Assembly (NCBI GenBank): GCA_037102815.1 | Contig: BTPP01000002.1 | Location: forward strand, 3,286,001 to 3,350,000 | Direction: 5' to 3' | DNA from: Neurospora intermedia | Taxonomy: Eukaryota; Ascomycota; Sordariomycetes; Sordariales; Sordariaceae | DNA length: 64,000 nucleotides | In this document: in pieces, positions 1-11,101 of the stretch | Layout: the number at the start of each line of letters is the position of its first letter | Numbering within the stretch: position 1 is the stretch's first letter | The notes under the pieces: model-generated | Databases searched by the model: none | What the model saw: the letters and a program-made list of their open reading frames with translations, nothing else | What the model was told of the DNA's origin: nothing | Program-made: the position numbers and the translations under genes

Positions 1-1586
1 AGAGCCTCATCCGTCTGCCATTCCTGGGTGATGGGCATCGTAATCTTCCTGAGCTTCTTCCCTCTCCTTTTCTCCTTGTCACCATTTTTTCCGGATGTTT
101 CGCCGTTGCTGGAGGCCCCAGAAGCGGTAATGTCGACACCTTGAGCCTTGGCGAAGGCGGCCTCGCTGCTGGGATCAACATCCTCCTCTTCATCGTCCGA
201 ATCCGAATCGGAATTCGAATCACCGTCTTCATCCTCATCCTCCTCATCCAGTTCACCGTACTCTTCAACCAATGTCTTTAGCTGTTGCTCTTCTCCAGCA
301 ACCGCAGTAACGATGAGAGCCTCGGCCTCAACATCAGGATCGCTGTCTCCTTCTTGCCGGGGAACTGGAGGGACAACGAAGCCATCTTTGTCGATAGTCT
401 GGGGTGCGGCCGAGGATCCATCGTTATTCCGGATCTTTTTGGTCCCCTTCTTCTTGCCGTCTCCAGCCTCCTTCCTCTTCCTCTTCTTAGGGCGGGTGTG
501 CTTGGCCTTCCACTCGTCTGTTTGCTTGTAGACAAAGGGGGGATCGTGCTCTGGAGCCGCTTTCAAGAGATCCTCGTTGTCGAAGTCTTGTACAGTCATC
601 TGGGCAGCGGGTACGCTGGCAAACTCGTCCATTCGCTCCTGAATGGTGGCCATTGTGACCTTGACAATGTAGACAACTTCTCTGACAGTACGGCGATAGT
701 TGTGAGCTCTGGCGGCCATAATAAGAGCCGCACCGCAGATACCAGCAGGCCTACGACCATGGGTGATGTTGTCGTGTTGCATGCGCTTCGCGATACGGAC
801 AGCGGATAAGGCTACTTTGTTGGTGTCGTGCAGAAACTCCAATTTGGAAGCAAAACGGTAAATGAGATCCTCGATCACGATGGGCCGAGGGCCTGTGAGA
901 AATTCAGGAAACCGGTTGAGGAAGTCCTTGTAGCCACGACCAAGAGCGAAAACGTCCGTATGGAGGAGATCAGCCAAGTCAATGAGCATGATCTTGTGGT
1001 TATTTTCCGCCCTGCAAGCGGCGTACAAACAGATGGCGGCCACATTTTGCTTACGGCGACCCTGGACGAAGTTGGCGTGTGAGCAGGCTTTGTAGTAGCG
1101 GAAAGCGATATCGCTGATGCTTTGTCCGATTCTGAGCTGGTAGGAGTACTGTTGCATAAGAGCCTTGACCTCGCGAAGACTTCGTTCACGGGCTTCAGAA
1201 GCACCACCGCCAGCGACACGGCGGAATGCAAGACCACCGACGCCGCGGATCCCGCCTTGATCAAAAGCGACATGAGTACCGTGAACAACGGCGGCACCAG
1301 AAGAAGATTCACCGAATGTGATTTCGGAGACAATGTTGCTGTCATCAGCGACCATACCGCAAGTCTGGCAGGTTCCGTCGACGACATTGGGCTTTGGACA
1401 TTTCGGGTTGGCGCACTTGGGTCGGTTAGGCTTAGGCGGTGCTGCTGCTGTAGGCGCAGGTGTAGTGTTGCTGGCCCCTCCGTTAGATGCTACTGAAGCC
1501 TCCCTGAAACGGCGCTCGCGGCTCTCTTCACGCTCCATGATGCGGCGTACGGCATTTGGCCGCTTAGGCTTGGGCTTTGACGACAT
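1..1586 (-). CDS. BRF1: TFIIIB subunit Brf1 (partial, C-terminus beyond left edge)
   Basis: TFIIB-related subunit of TFIIIB, which recruits RNA polymerase III to tRNA, 5S and other class III promoters in the nucleus. The frame opens at ATG 1586-1584 (M-S-S-K-P-K-P-K) and stays open to base 1, giving 528 codons with no intron needed. Residues 58-76 hold a zinc ribbon (C58-x4-C63-x9-C73-x2-C76), followed by the family-typical VADDSNIVSEITFGE block, two cyclin-like repeats (about residues 120-330) and then a low-complexity Lys-rich and acidic stretch. TFIIB itself is shorter and lacks this charged extension, which favours Brf1. The C-terminal Brf1 TBP-binding homology region is not reached and presumably lies left of the window. 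A 50-residue basic, Pro/Ala-rich leader precedes the zinc ribbon, longer than in yeast. Confidence 0.9.
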   Translation of the reverse strand, partial: MSSKPKPKRPNAVRRIMEREESRERRFREASVASNGGASNTTPAPTAAAPPKPNRPKCANPKCPKPNVVDGTCQTCGMVADDSNIVSEITFGESSSGAAVVHGTHVAFDQGGIRGVGGLAFRRVAGGGASEARERSLREVKALMQQYSYQLRIGQSISDIAFRYYKACSHANFVQGRRKQNVAAICLYAACRAENNHKIMLIDLADLLHTDVFALGRGYKDFLNRFPEFLTGPRPIVIEDLIYRFASKLEFLHDTNKVALSAVRIAKRMQHDNITHGRRPAGICGAALIMAARAHNYRRTVREVVYIVKVTMATIQERMDEFASVPAAQMTVQDFDNEDLLKAAPEHDPPFVYKQTDEWKAKHTRPKKRKRKEAGDGKKKGTKKIRNNDGSSAAPQTIDKDGFVVPPVPRQEGDSDPDVEAEALIVTAVAGEEQQLKTLVEEYGELDEEDEDEDGDSNSDSDSDDEEEDVDPSSEAAFAKAQGVDITASGASSNGETSGKNGDKEKRRGKKLRKITMPITQEWQTDEA

Positions 1587-3107
1587 GACTGCTGGTTTGC
1601 TGTTTGCCTTGTTCGTTGTCGTCTTTCAATGATGTTGTCTATCTCACCAAAGTTTCTTAAAGCAAGGGCACCGATGCCTTGAAATAGAGTAGGGAAATGA
1701 GCTGTGCAATGGAAAACCCAATGGTTGATAGGAGGCGTGATGTTGGCCAGTGTTGTCCTGGAGAAGTGCTGAGCGTGGATTGAAAGCGACGCGTCGTTGG
1801 ATTCCAAGTGAATTGCAGTGGGGCACTTGTCTCGTCCCCCACCTGGAAAGATTTCGAGCAGGGGGACGACCTAGGTGAGCAGCAATTGATGGTTTTGATG
1901 GAAAGCCGATATTGGTGATGTTGACATATGTCGGGCCTCTTGAAGGAGTATCCGGACCCTGGTGGTGAAAGGGGTGTAAGACGATTGGTGCGAAGATGGG
2001 CTAGTTCCTGGCCAGGTGGTGATACTGGTGACGGAGAAAGTTGCGAGGTCGAAATGGACCGAGCGGTTTGAAAAAGTTGTGTCTGCATGGTCGAGCGGGG
2101 TGAGACGCAGACTCAAAACTCGCAGATGCACAGACTGCAACATGATCCGTGCCCGGTGGATCTCTCGAGCAAAAGGCCGTCAGTTCGATTTGAGGTCTTG
2201 TTCAATTCTTTTTTTCCATTCACTTGCAATTCACAATTCACCGCACTGTCGTCACTCTTGCCTCGCTTGCTCTCCTCCGCTGACACATTGCTCACATATG
2301 GCTCTGTTTCAGGTACGCTTTCCTGTGTATTGTGTCCAAAATGATCGCTGCAGCTTTTTGTTACGGTCTTGTCTCCTCGCTCGTGATGACTTCCTCTGTT
2401 CATCAGAAACGAGAAGCAATAGTCTACGTCGACGATAGCAACATTCAAGGTTAAATTCGGGAACGACAATAGCCGTGCACTACAGTTCATGTCTGGTCAC
2501 TTCCCGATCTCAAGAGCTTTGGCCTGGCTGGATGCGAAAGAACGTTGGGCAAATCACAGACGCGAAATGGCCATTGTGATTGCAAGTTCTCCCGAAGTTT
2601 TCCCGTAGTCTCAGGATAACCGGGCCGCTCTACCTTCGTCTTACTTATCCATATCATGCTCGAACGCCGTCCAGACAGAAATACGAAACACTAGGGAAGC
2701 CAAGCAAGACACATATACCAAATGACACAGATCTTATGTGCATGGAATAGCTGACCCTGATCCATCGTGAACTCGCGAAGCCCCTCACTGCAACCCAGTC
2801 TCACAGTCAAGCCAGCGCTACTCCTCATCACTCGCGCACGCCATCATGGTCGGCTGATCTCCGGATTCTGGCGACGGACCAAAGGATTATGTCCTTCGTC
2901 TCGGAAGATCTTGCGTAATAGAAACTGTAAAGCCCGAGCTGAAAGAGTCGTCACCTCTGCTGGTGCCTTCTCTACGTGTATAAAAGGTATTAGACACCTC
3001 GATTAGAGGTAAGTCCAAAGTGAACAATATAAGTCTCACATCACCTACATCGTCTACACTCTTCAGAGCCACCGCTTCCCACTGTCCCACTCTACATTTC
3101 AAATAAG
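1587..3107. other. Intergenic, divergent promoter region of BRF1 and the DUF1349 gene
   Basis: About 1.5 kb between two divergent start codons. It contains only short, incoherent open frames on both strands with no recognisable domain. It is presumed to hold both 5' UTRs and promoters. A TATA-like 'gtataaaagg' lies near 2980, about 130 bp upstream of the plus-strand ATG, and is a plausible core element for that gene. Confidence 0.5.
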
Positions 3108-3904
3108 ATGTCCACCAAGACCTCCGATATCTTCACCATCCGCGCCGCCCCCGGCACCGATATCTGGCGTAAACCACCCACAACCAACATCTACAATGGT
3201 ATATATAACCTACTCTCAACCACCCCACTTACATTCATTTCTTACCTCTATACAACCATCACTAACCCCATCTAGCACCAACCGCCATCCCCCCCTCCAC
3301 CCGCTCCACCGGCCCTCTGACCTCCTTCCTCTCCGTCCGCGCCTCCTTCTCTTTCCCCTGGCGCGAGCGCTACGACCAAGCAGGGATCCTCCTCGCCTTT
3401 CGTCCTCGCCACCCTTCTTCATCTTCTTCTTCTTTAACTCCCTCTGCTGCTTCGGCGGAATCCGAGAGGAAGAACGACATCCCGCCCAAATGGATCAAAA
3501 CCGGCATCGAATTCTACCAATCCCAACCGCAACTGAGCACAGTAGCCACGGACGATTGGGCTGATTGGAGCGTTACTCCCCTCCTTTCCTCTTCTTCTCC
3601 TTCTTCTCCAGGAGCAGCGACAGAGCAGTGGACGACCATCTTGGTGGAACAGTCGAGCGACGAGCATGGAAAGAGTATTTGGGTGTATAGGATTGTGGTG
3701 GATGAGAGAACGGGAGAGGAAAAGAGCAGGACGGCGTTGAGGGAGATTTGCTGGGTTTATGGGCTGACGAACCCAGGGGTGGAGGAGTGGGATTTGGAGG
3801 TGGTGGCTATGGCGGCGAGACCGGAGAAGGAGATTAAGGATGGGGACGAGAAGGAGTTGGTGGTGAAGGTGAAGGGGTGGGAGGTCAAGTGGGCTGAGGA
3901 ATAG
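3108..3904 (+). CDS. DUF1349 family protein (Ree1-like beta-sandwich)
   Basis: Two exons, 3108-3198 and 3276-3904, give 239 residues. The donor is G|GTATAT and the acceptor TCTAG, interrupting a Gly/Ala codon in phase 1. The ATG (M-S-T-K-T-S-D) is the first in frame and sits in AAGATG context. The core has the DUF1349 signature: WRERYDQAGILL, then P-P-K-W-I-K-T-G-I-E-F, an STVATDDWADWS strand and a C-terminal IREICWVYGL / EEWDLEVVAMAARP block. The family adopts a concanavalin-like fold; the yeast member Ree1 has been linked to enolase regulation, but a catalytic activity is not established and I would not assign one. Two Ser/Pro-rich insertions (about residues 70-90 and 130-145) are low complexity. 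No signal peptide or TM is visible, so it is probably cytosolic. Confidence 0.85.
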
Positions 3905-4664
3905 GACGGTTAAGGTTGACTCAAAGCGGATGTCACTGTCAGTCCACTTCTCGTTTGGCGAACAGGGACAGAAAAATGAGTGGGAGGGTGGTTCCATTAT
4001 GTGGATCTTCAAGCGAGGAGAGAGCTTGCTAGCTCCTTAACGCAGCTATGGAATTGAGTATTACCATTGTTCTTCCTTAGCTGTGTTGGTCATCATCATA
4101 AGAGTCATTACTATACATCATCACGGAGGTGTCTTGGCTAGTCTGCTAATCAAAGCGACTGTTTCGCGAATATGAGTGAGCGAGTGACCCCTTGCTCGTA
4201 CAGCTAACAAGTCTCTCCCATGTAAAAGCAAACTATACAAACCAGACGGCCTTGAGACACTGTTTGATCACCCAACCAGGGGATTTGTCCACGGGGTTGT
4301 GTATACTATTATGTGTCCGAGGGATAGGCAAGAAGGAAAAAAAAAGGATTGAGTTGCGAGCGCCGTATACGCATGTCGGAGAAAGAACAAGTTAATGCCT
4401 CCCCGATGTGGTATCAGTCTGAGTTGCGATTGTTGTCTGTTGTTATAAGCCAGTGTTGTCTGTGGCACAGGGGAATGACCAAAGCATCCTCCCTCAAAGG
4501 TTGTCATTCAATATCGATCCCGAACTCCAGTCAGTTGAGAGGCCATGCTGGCAAAAATAGATGAAGGCAAAAATTATCGCTGGGTATCGCGAGATGGTGA
4601 AAACAACGTGACTAGTGAAGTAAACCCGAAAACTTGATCGTACACCATGCGTAGGACCATCCTT
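3905..4664. other. Convergent intergenic region
   Basis: 760 bp between the stop codons of the DUF1349 and BTB genes. Both 3' UTRs must lie here. I see no coding signal, RNA gene or repeat. Confidence 0.5.
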
Positions 4665-5651
4665 CTAGATAGTCTTGGGCGTCCGCGTCGCATTGCTCGC
4701 GTCAATGACGTCGTCAAGGTGGTTACACATGGCAACGAACAGGTCGAAGAAGAGTTTCCCACTACCTTGTCCATACACGTTGCTGCTGCCGCACTTTTCC
4801 ATTTCGGCCTGCATCGTGCCGCTGCGCTTGAAGGTCTTGCGGCAGCGGATGATGAGTGCCAGATAATGGGCGCGCAGGCGACTGTCGGAGTCGGGCGTAT
4901 GCGCGTAGCAATACTGCGCGCTACGAAGGATGATGCCGACGTCGATCCCAGTCTGCAACCCTTGCTTCCGCAGCGCCAACTTCTTGAGTTCCTCCAGCCC
5001 GTAACGCTCTGCGGCGCAGTAGACCACCGTGTCGCGGAGCAGATACTGGTTAAGGCTGGAGAGAAACACAGTCGGCTCGATGGAGAACTGACCTGCGCGG
5101 CCACCTCCGAGTTGTGGTGAGTTGTTGCCTGTCGGGGGTGTAAGGGGCGCGGCCCGATTGGCGGAGATAGAGAGAGAGTCCTCGAGCTCCCAAGAGTCCT
5201 GCTGCTGGTTGTGTAGCAGGCGGGGGTAGTAGTCGCCCTTGTAGAGGTATTCGAGGACGGCGCTGAAGACCTCTGGCTCTTCATCCTCAAGCAAAATCCT
5301 CTTGGATTGCGCAAGCATTCTTTCGAAGAGAGGAGCTTGGCACAGGATATCTTCATGCGCAGCAAACAATCGCCCTTCACCGCCCACGGTGATGGTGATG
5401 ATGGGGGAGGGGGTAATGGCGAGTGGCTTCTCGGCTGGCTTCGCTTGCGTTGACTGTGGCTGTGTGCGCGAAGAGTTCTCGCCCACGAGCGGCTGCTTGA
5501 GGTTCGATAGCTTCTGGAGATCCCGTTTCGATCTCTTCATAAGTCTTGCAGACTTGTCCACCCGATGTTGCGAATCTGTACTGGTTGATATTTGGGTAGG
5601 CTCCCGCTGGGAGTTGCCCGCATCGCGGGATCGGAACGAGCGCTTGAACAT
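4665..5651 (-). CDS. BTB/POZ domain protein
   Basis: Single-exon gene of 328 residues. After an 80-residue basic, Ser/Gln-rich leader comes a BTB fold: ITITVGGEGRLFAAHEDILCQAPLFERML (about 84-115), then EDEEPEVFSAVLEYLYKGDYYPRL (about 122-147), which is the typical fungal BTB core. A Pro/Ser/Gly-rich linker (about 150-190) splits the core from a second helical part (VYCAAERYGLEELKKLALRK). BTB domains mediate dimerisation and often link substrates to Cullin-3 ligases. There is no MATH, Kelch or zinc finger here, so the partner cannot be deduced. The start M-F-K-R-S-F-R-S-R is the first ATG in frame. The open frame upstream to about 5865 is a different frame and probably 5' UTR, which is CT-rich on the sense strand. 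Confidence 0.85.
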   Translation of the reverse strand: MFKRSFRSRDAGNSQREPTQISTSTDSQHRVDKSARLMKRSKRDLQKLSNLKQPLVGENSSRTQPQSTQAKPAEKPLAITPSPIITITVGGEGRLFAAHEDILCQAPLFERMLAQSKRILLEDEEPEVFSAVLEYLYKGDYYPRLLHNQQQDSWELEDSLSISANRAAPLTPPTGNNSPQLGGGRAGQFSIEPTVFLSSLNQYLLRDTVVYCAAERYGLEELKKLALRKQGLQTGIDVGIILRSAQYCYAHTPDSDSRLRAHYLALIIRCRKTFKRSGTMQAEMEKCGSSNVYGQGSGKLFFDLFVAMCNHLDDVIDASNATRTPKTI

Positions 5652-7205
5652 GGTGGTGGTCTTGGGGAAGATGAATCGGGAAATGGTAGCGGGGTTGACG
5701 GATATCCAGGAGGAAGCTTAGATCCAAGAGAGCGACGAAACAGACGAAGAACCGGTGAAAAGGAAAAAAAGAGGGAGAGAAGGAGGGAGGGAAGCACAAA
5801 AGAAGGATTGACAGGGCCCGGGCGGTGCTATCTCTACCGAATGAACCTCGAGACAACACCAGCAAACACTTTGCAGCCCTTTGGTTGTGTGTTGGGGGGA
5901 CAGGGAGTAAGAACCAGGAAAAGAAGAGTGGTAAGGGAGGGGTTGGCGGGAATACTTATACCGTTAACAGCCTCGCGGCCCATGTAAAGGCGTGATGCCG
6001 GATTGATGGGAAGCCAACAAAAAGCAGGGCGGGGACGGCGGTTGTACGTAGATACCCATCCTCCTGGGTTGTATTGGCAGGGGTTTTGTTGAACATCCGT
6101 CCAACAACAATTGGCAAACCCAGAACCGTCAGTATCGTGAATCGTTATCCAGAGACAGGGGCCATGTTCTGGAAATCGACTTGTCGTCCATTCACCGCGC
6201 TCAGACGACGTGTGGTAGGTTGTATTGACTGCATGTTGCAGCCTGCCTTGATGCATGCTGAGGGTGTGCACGATGGCGCTTCCGGTGATGGTTGCATGCT
6301 TCGACTTTCTCCTCTCCCTCTGCACTATGGCGTAGGTAGTTGGGTTCGCCTTGCGATGGATATGTGGGATAGTTCCAATGGTGAAGACGGATTGAACGAA
6401 ATGAATGCTGAGCTGTCCATCGACGTCAACAGACGAGGCGGCCTCCGTCCAGTCTGCCCTGGCCTGAGCTTGAATGGTTCATCCAATGGTTGAAGAACTT
6501 GAGGGTTGAGTTTCGCCCAATCCGTCGTCGGCCCAAGTTATCTACATCGTCTTGTTTTGTTCTCCAAGATCCTTTCATGACATAACGGAGTCATCGTACA
6601 TTGGAGACCATATGGAAGCACATGTCCTCTTTGCGACTGTCAATTTGGAGACGTCAATCGATGTTGCTTGTGTTGGCATGGAAAACGCGCAGATATCGAT
6701 CTCACCAATCTTCAGCCGGGCAAGGGGCCCGTCATCTCAACCCCGCACAGATCCACGGCGATGGGACGCTACGTACAGTGGGGCTTGTGAAACAAAGCTC
6801 CGCGGCTCCGCTACGGCTGCGTGGAAGCAGGGGGTCAGGGGGTAGGTTTGGGAATTTTGGTGTCAGGCCAGTCCCACAGCTAGGGGCCATTCCAACGCTG
6901 AGTTGTCAAGATTGCGATGCCTTCTATTTGGAGAGGGTGATGACTCGATCACAGGATAATCCTCCTCAACGTATGTGAGAGTTTGATGCTTTTCTAGGCT
7001 ATATACGTGGCTATGAGGGGCAGTCGTCGAATAGGGGGATAGCATCGCCGGCAAAGAGGAGCCTGCTCCAGTAGCTGTTAAAGTGGTGATGAAACAAGGC
7101 TAATAGGAAACAAGGGCGGAAGAATCATGTGAAGGCATGTCATTGCATGCAAACGTGTTCTGTGGTAAGCCTCCTCTCATCAGAACACGGACCAACCTAT
7201 CCATC
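5652..7205. other. Intergenic, BTB gene promoter and 3' flank of FAR-17a-like gene
   Basis: About 1.55 kb. It holds the CT-rich leader of the BTB gene (5660-5800) and the 3' flank of the membrane protein gene. Open frames here (for example 6074-6493 and 6601-6978 plus) lack conserved motifs and splice-compatible neighbours. I see nothing supportable. Confidence 0.4.
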
Positions 7206-8499
7206 TCACTCCTGGTCTCCCTGCTGCGAGCCATCTGGGGTGGCGTCCTGGCTTGGGCTGCCGTATTTCTCTGCCAGTTCTTCACGCAGGCCAATGATGC
7301 CATACATAAAAGCAAAGACTATCGAAAGCGATTGTGGTCAGCACGATGCTATGTCACCTAGCCGGAGAAGCAGATGAGACTTACATGCAGGTCCCAGAGC
7401 CACGAACAAGGCGCAGTATCCAAACATGAGTTCTCTGTACCTAACAAACTCAGGGTCCAGCCAGAAGTAAGGAGCACGGCCGATGAAGAGCTTCCCAAAG
7501 GCAGCCCAGCCAAGGTAGGCACACAGCAGGACTACCAAGCCAATGATGTGGGTGTGCACAGGCTATGGAACTTATCAGTCTTCCTGTCATGACATGAAGA
7601 CCTGCTCCAGAAATCCGACAACTTACGATCTGGCGTTTGATGCTGTTCAGAAATATGATCTCAAAGAGAGCGAGGAGTGATGTATAACCCCATAGGTTAA
7701 GAACACAGAAAGGTTCAAACCAACCATGGCTAAAGAACTCACCGGCTAGTCTCGTTAGCGCAATTTTAAGGAGAATGTCGAGACGCAATAGGAACATACC
7801 CTCGAGGCTCCCTGCATCATCGCCGCTGCCCCTTTGCCTTTCTTTGGGTAACTCGCCGTGACCCTTCGGCACTACAAAGGCCCAGAAGATGAAGGTGTTC
7901 ATAAAGGCAAATACGTGGGACACTGTGTAATACAAACTGAAGTAAAGTCGGTTGCGCGAAGTGATTGTTTGTTCGGGCGGTGACATTCTGCGAAGCAGAG
8001 CCGACTTCCATGTGTTGTGCTCCTCATCGATATCGGGATAATAGAGGTGCGTGTAGCTCCAGCACTAAGCCAAAAAGCCCGGAATTAGTATCAACAAGTC
8101 GAACTACCGGTGGAGACACAGGGGGCCATACAAAGGTGAGGAAGTGATAGAGCCACAACAGAATGAAGGCAATGGTCGAAAATTGGAAGGCAATGCGCCA
8201 TGGAGAGTCGCCGTCTTGCCGCTTGTAGAGTTTGTAGTCAATAAGCATGGGTGCAAGAATGGTAAGGTAGATCAGAATCAGGCCCCTGATGACAACAAGA
8301 GTGGTCTGGTTGATGAAGCCCCATGGCGCGTGGCATACACGGAGAAAGATTGGCTATGTATAAGCTGTCAGTACGATCCAAGGCGATGTGCGCAACGAAT
8401 GGCCTTGTAACGTACATGGTCCTGGATAACTCCATTCGGTTGCGGAAGGTCACGACCCAACAGGGAGCTCCGTTCCGTTGCCTCGCCGCCAGTCGACAT
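7206..8499 (-). CDS. FAR-17a/AIG1-like polytopic membrane protein
   Basis: Six exons: 8499-8416, 8353-8132, 8064-7800, 7745-7627, 7562-7385, 7318-7206; 326 residues. All junctions have GT donors (GTACGT, GTATGG, GTATGT, GTAAGT, GTAAGT) and AG acceptors, and the phases agree throughout. The chain has about six hydrophobic segments: VVIRGLILIYLTIL, FSTIAFILLWLYHFLTF, YFSLYYTVSHVFAFMNTFIFW, LLALFEIIFL, THIIGLVVLLCAYLGW and GYCALFVALGPAFFAF. The late blocks FEIIFLNSIKRQIPVHTH and AAFGKLFIGRAPYFWLDPE resemble the FAR-17a/AIG1 family (AIG1/ADTRP are fatty-acid-hydroxy-fatty-acid hydrolases), but the catalytic Thr/His pair cannot be placed with certainty, so enzymatic activity is unproven. Intron 3 is 54 nt, a multiple of three without a stop, so its retention would insert 18 residues. 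It is divergent from SEC11, another ER membrane gene. Confidence 0.75.
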
Positions 8500-9571
8500 G
8501 TTGATAAACCAGAGAGAACTGGTCGTCAGGGGTAAAAATCGGGAGATATTGAGGGACAGGCGAGCGAAGAACCTGACGCCAGCCACTTTTGATGAAAGAC
8601 GATAGATAAAAAAATGGGAACTATGATGACCAAGGCAAAGAATGGAATGCGTCAGTTCTCTGCCAGTTTCTTTGGCACTGTCTGGAATACTCCTTCCATA
8701 AGTCAAAAGCAGCCTAATGAACGTGAAGGCAGCGACGTGCAGCCCGTCTGGCACATCTCAACTACCCGAACTTGAACCCAAAACTTGGACATTACCCTAC
8801 CTCTAGGTGAAGGCAGTCGAAGCAGAAAGCACATTGTCAAAAAGAGGTAGAAAGAGCTAACCTCCGCTGCAATAACGGAGAGAATCCGATCCGGATGGTC
8901 ATGACCATTCGCTTAAAGTTGGGTTAAGTCTGATTGTCCTTTTTCTGCCGAGGAAACGACGGACTACAGGGGAAAACATTGTTTCGAGTTCTCAAACACC
9001 TAGCTGGCCGAAAGAGTGGGAGCGATGGTCCCTTGGTCGGATTCCGGTCTCTTCCATTTCATAAAGTGCTTCCACTGGAAAAAATGACGATAACGCTGTG
9101 AAAAACATCCATTTCAACACCAATAATCTGAGAGTCATGATCTTTGCGTGTTCTGACTCAGTGTATCTACCATGATGCATGGTTGAGAGAAAGGATATAT
9201 TGTTGAGGTTGTTGTGGTTGAAGTTGAGGTTGAGGTTGTTGCAATGAGGAAAAGGAACCTCGGAGTGCAGGGCAGGCACCTTGATGTCTTGTGGGCCGTT
9301 CGAGATGGAACTGAGTGGGTCTCTTCTGGCTACATCCACCAATCAGAAGCGGCCATTTTGCGACTTTCTTGTCACCGTGTCCGCTCCCGCTGTGCCTGGC
9401 TCTGATGTCAATTGTCAACTACAACGGCGCCAGTACCTGTAGCAAAAGTCAACAACACCGATCCGACCCATTCCAGGAAGCAGCTACTCCGAACTTGCGC
9501 AGGAACCTTGCGGCGCCGCGTCAATTCACACAACAACAGACATCGATCGCTTCTGCTCTTCAGCCGTCGCC
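8500..9571. other. Intergenic, divergent promoter of FAR-17a-like gene and SEC11
   Basis: About 1.07 kb between divergent start codons. A stretch of (GTT)(GAG)-type imperfect repeats lies at 9205-9245. Minus-strand open frames at 8992-9342 show no conserved motif. No RNA gene or TATA box stands out. Confidence 0.4.
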
Positions 9572-10319
9572 ATGTTGTCAGGCCTCGCAAACCCGCGGCA
9601 AGCTGCCGTCCAGCTTATGAACTTTGGCCTGATCCTCTCAACTGCATTCATGGTGTGTTCCTGTCCAGAACTCCTTCCGCTATGTGACTTGCCTCTGCTT
9701 AGCTTTATCAAATGGCGTGCTAATCAGCTTCCGTGTCGCAGATGTGGAAAGGTATTTCGGTTATCACAGATTCCCCGTCCCCGATTGTCGTCGTCCTGTC
9801 CGGTAGCATGGAGCCGGCCTTTCAGCGCGGCGACCTCTTATTCTTGTGGAACCGCAATATTTTGGCCGAAACCAGCGTTGGGGAAATTGTTGTGTACAAT
9901 GTGAAGGGCAAGGATATCCCCATCGTGCACAGGATAGTCAGGAAATTTGGAAAGGGGTTCGTTTTCCATCTGCTACACCCCTTGCGCTGTCCCGGACATA
10001 CAGCTGACCATAGGACTGCCTACCTCGAAGACCTGAAGCGAAACTGCTCACAAAGGGAGATAACAACGTCTCGGACGACACAGAGCTCTACGCAAGTGGA
10101 CAGGATTACCTGGTTAGAAAAGACATTATCGGGTATGATGATTGGTTTTCGCCTGTACCAGGACGTTTCGATTATTCCGCTAACATCGTTTTCAACAGGA
10201 GCGTTTTTGCCTACATTCCTTTTGTTGGCTATGTCACCATTCTTTTATCTGAGCACCCATGGCTCAAGACTGTCATGCTCGGACTGATGGGTTTGGTGGT
10301 GGTTTTGCAGCGTGAATAG
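9572..10319 (+). CDS. SEC11: Signal peptidase complex catalytic subunit Sec11
   Basis: Serine protease of the ER membrane that cleaves signal peptides from secretory proteins. Exons 9572-9652, 9742-9956, 10031-10132 and 10199-10319 give 172 residues, the usual family length. An N-terminal TM anchor ([16 protein letters not shown]) is followed by [10 protein letters not shown] with the nucleophile Ser49, the IPIVHR box with His90, and the KGDNN/SDD acidic box with Asp109 and Asp114/115, the Ser-His-Asp set expected for the eukaryotic type, where His replaces the bacterial Lys. A C-terminal hydrophobic segment ([13 protein letters not shown]) ends the chain. Intron 2 has an unusual GTTCGT donor and an AAG acceptor; only this acceptor restores the conserved [13 protein letters not shown] join. 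Introns 1, 3 and 4 boundaries are regular. Confidence 0.95.
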
Positions 10320-11101
10320 CCACGTTTGATTATAGCATAATTCCCTTCTCGAACAGCGATCGATGCTACCTTTGTTTTCCGCCTTATTATTCGGACTTGT
10401 GACTTTTACATGTACTTTTCACCATCTTTTAGCGTTGGAAGTCCCAAGGTGAAGAAGATAAATGGAAAGAGGTGAGTTAACACCTTGTCAAAGTCAAATG
10501 GCTTATGATTCCATATTGACCCGCTGCCTATGTACCTAGGTACCTACCTATCTCTTTATGGCCCGCTTTCCTATCATCGATTGCCATTCCATGCTACCTA
10601 GACGGGAACTCTTTGTCTGTCGAGAGAGTTAGGACCGGGAGCCAAGTGCCTGCCCTGAGCTGTCCGCCGTAGCGAAGGACCAACAATGCCGGCAATGAGC
10701 CGACCTCTAGGCAGCCACGCCATCTGATTCGCCATTCAGACGCCAAGACGCCGCTAGACCCTTATGCGATAGGGTTGTAAAAGAGACCTTGAGGTTTGCA
10801 ACTTCAAAGTACGCCAAAGTCAATGGGAGCCAGCGTCTAGCCCTTTGCACTGCAATCTAGAAAATCTCATTCCTCCCTTTTTCTTTCTTTGGCACGCCAC
10901 CGCCGGTTTGTCGCTCGTTGTTTTCACGACTTCCTGTGCACTCTGCGCACACTCTTTCGTTCAATTATCAAACTTCTGTCGCCGACATCATCCGGATCGT
11001 CGTCACGCCGATCGCTCTTTTCGCGCTTAATCACCGGTCAACTGAATCACCACTAATATCTCGATAACGTTACCCCAAACTTGGTCAAACAAACGAACAA
11101 A
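10320..11101. other. Intergenic, 3' flank of SEC11 and promoter of four-TM gene
   Basis: About 780 bp. It contains a short TACCTAGGTACCTACCTA repeat at about 10533-10552 and a pyrimidine-rich 5' leader at 10860-11000 ahead of the next gene. No coding signal is seen. Confidence 0.4.
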
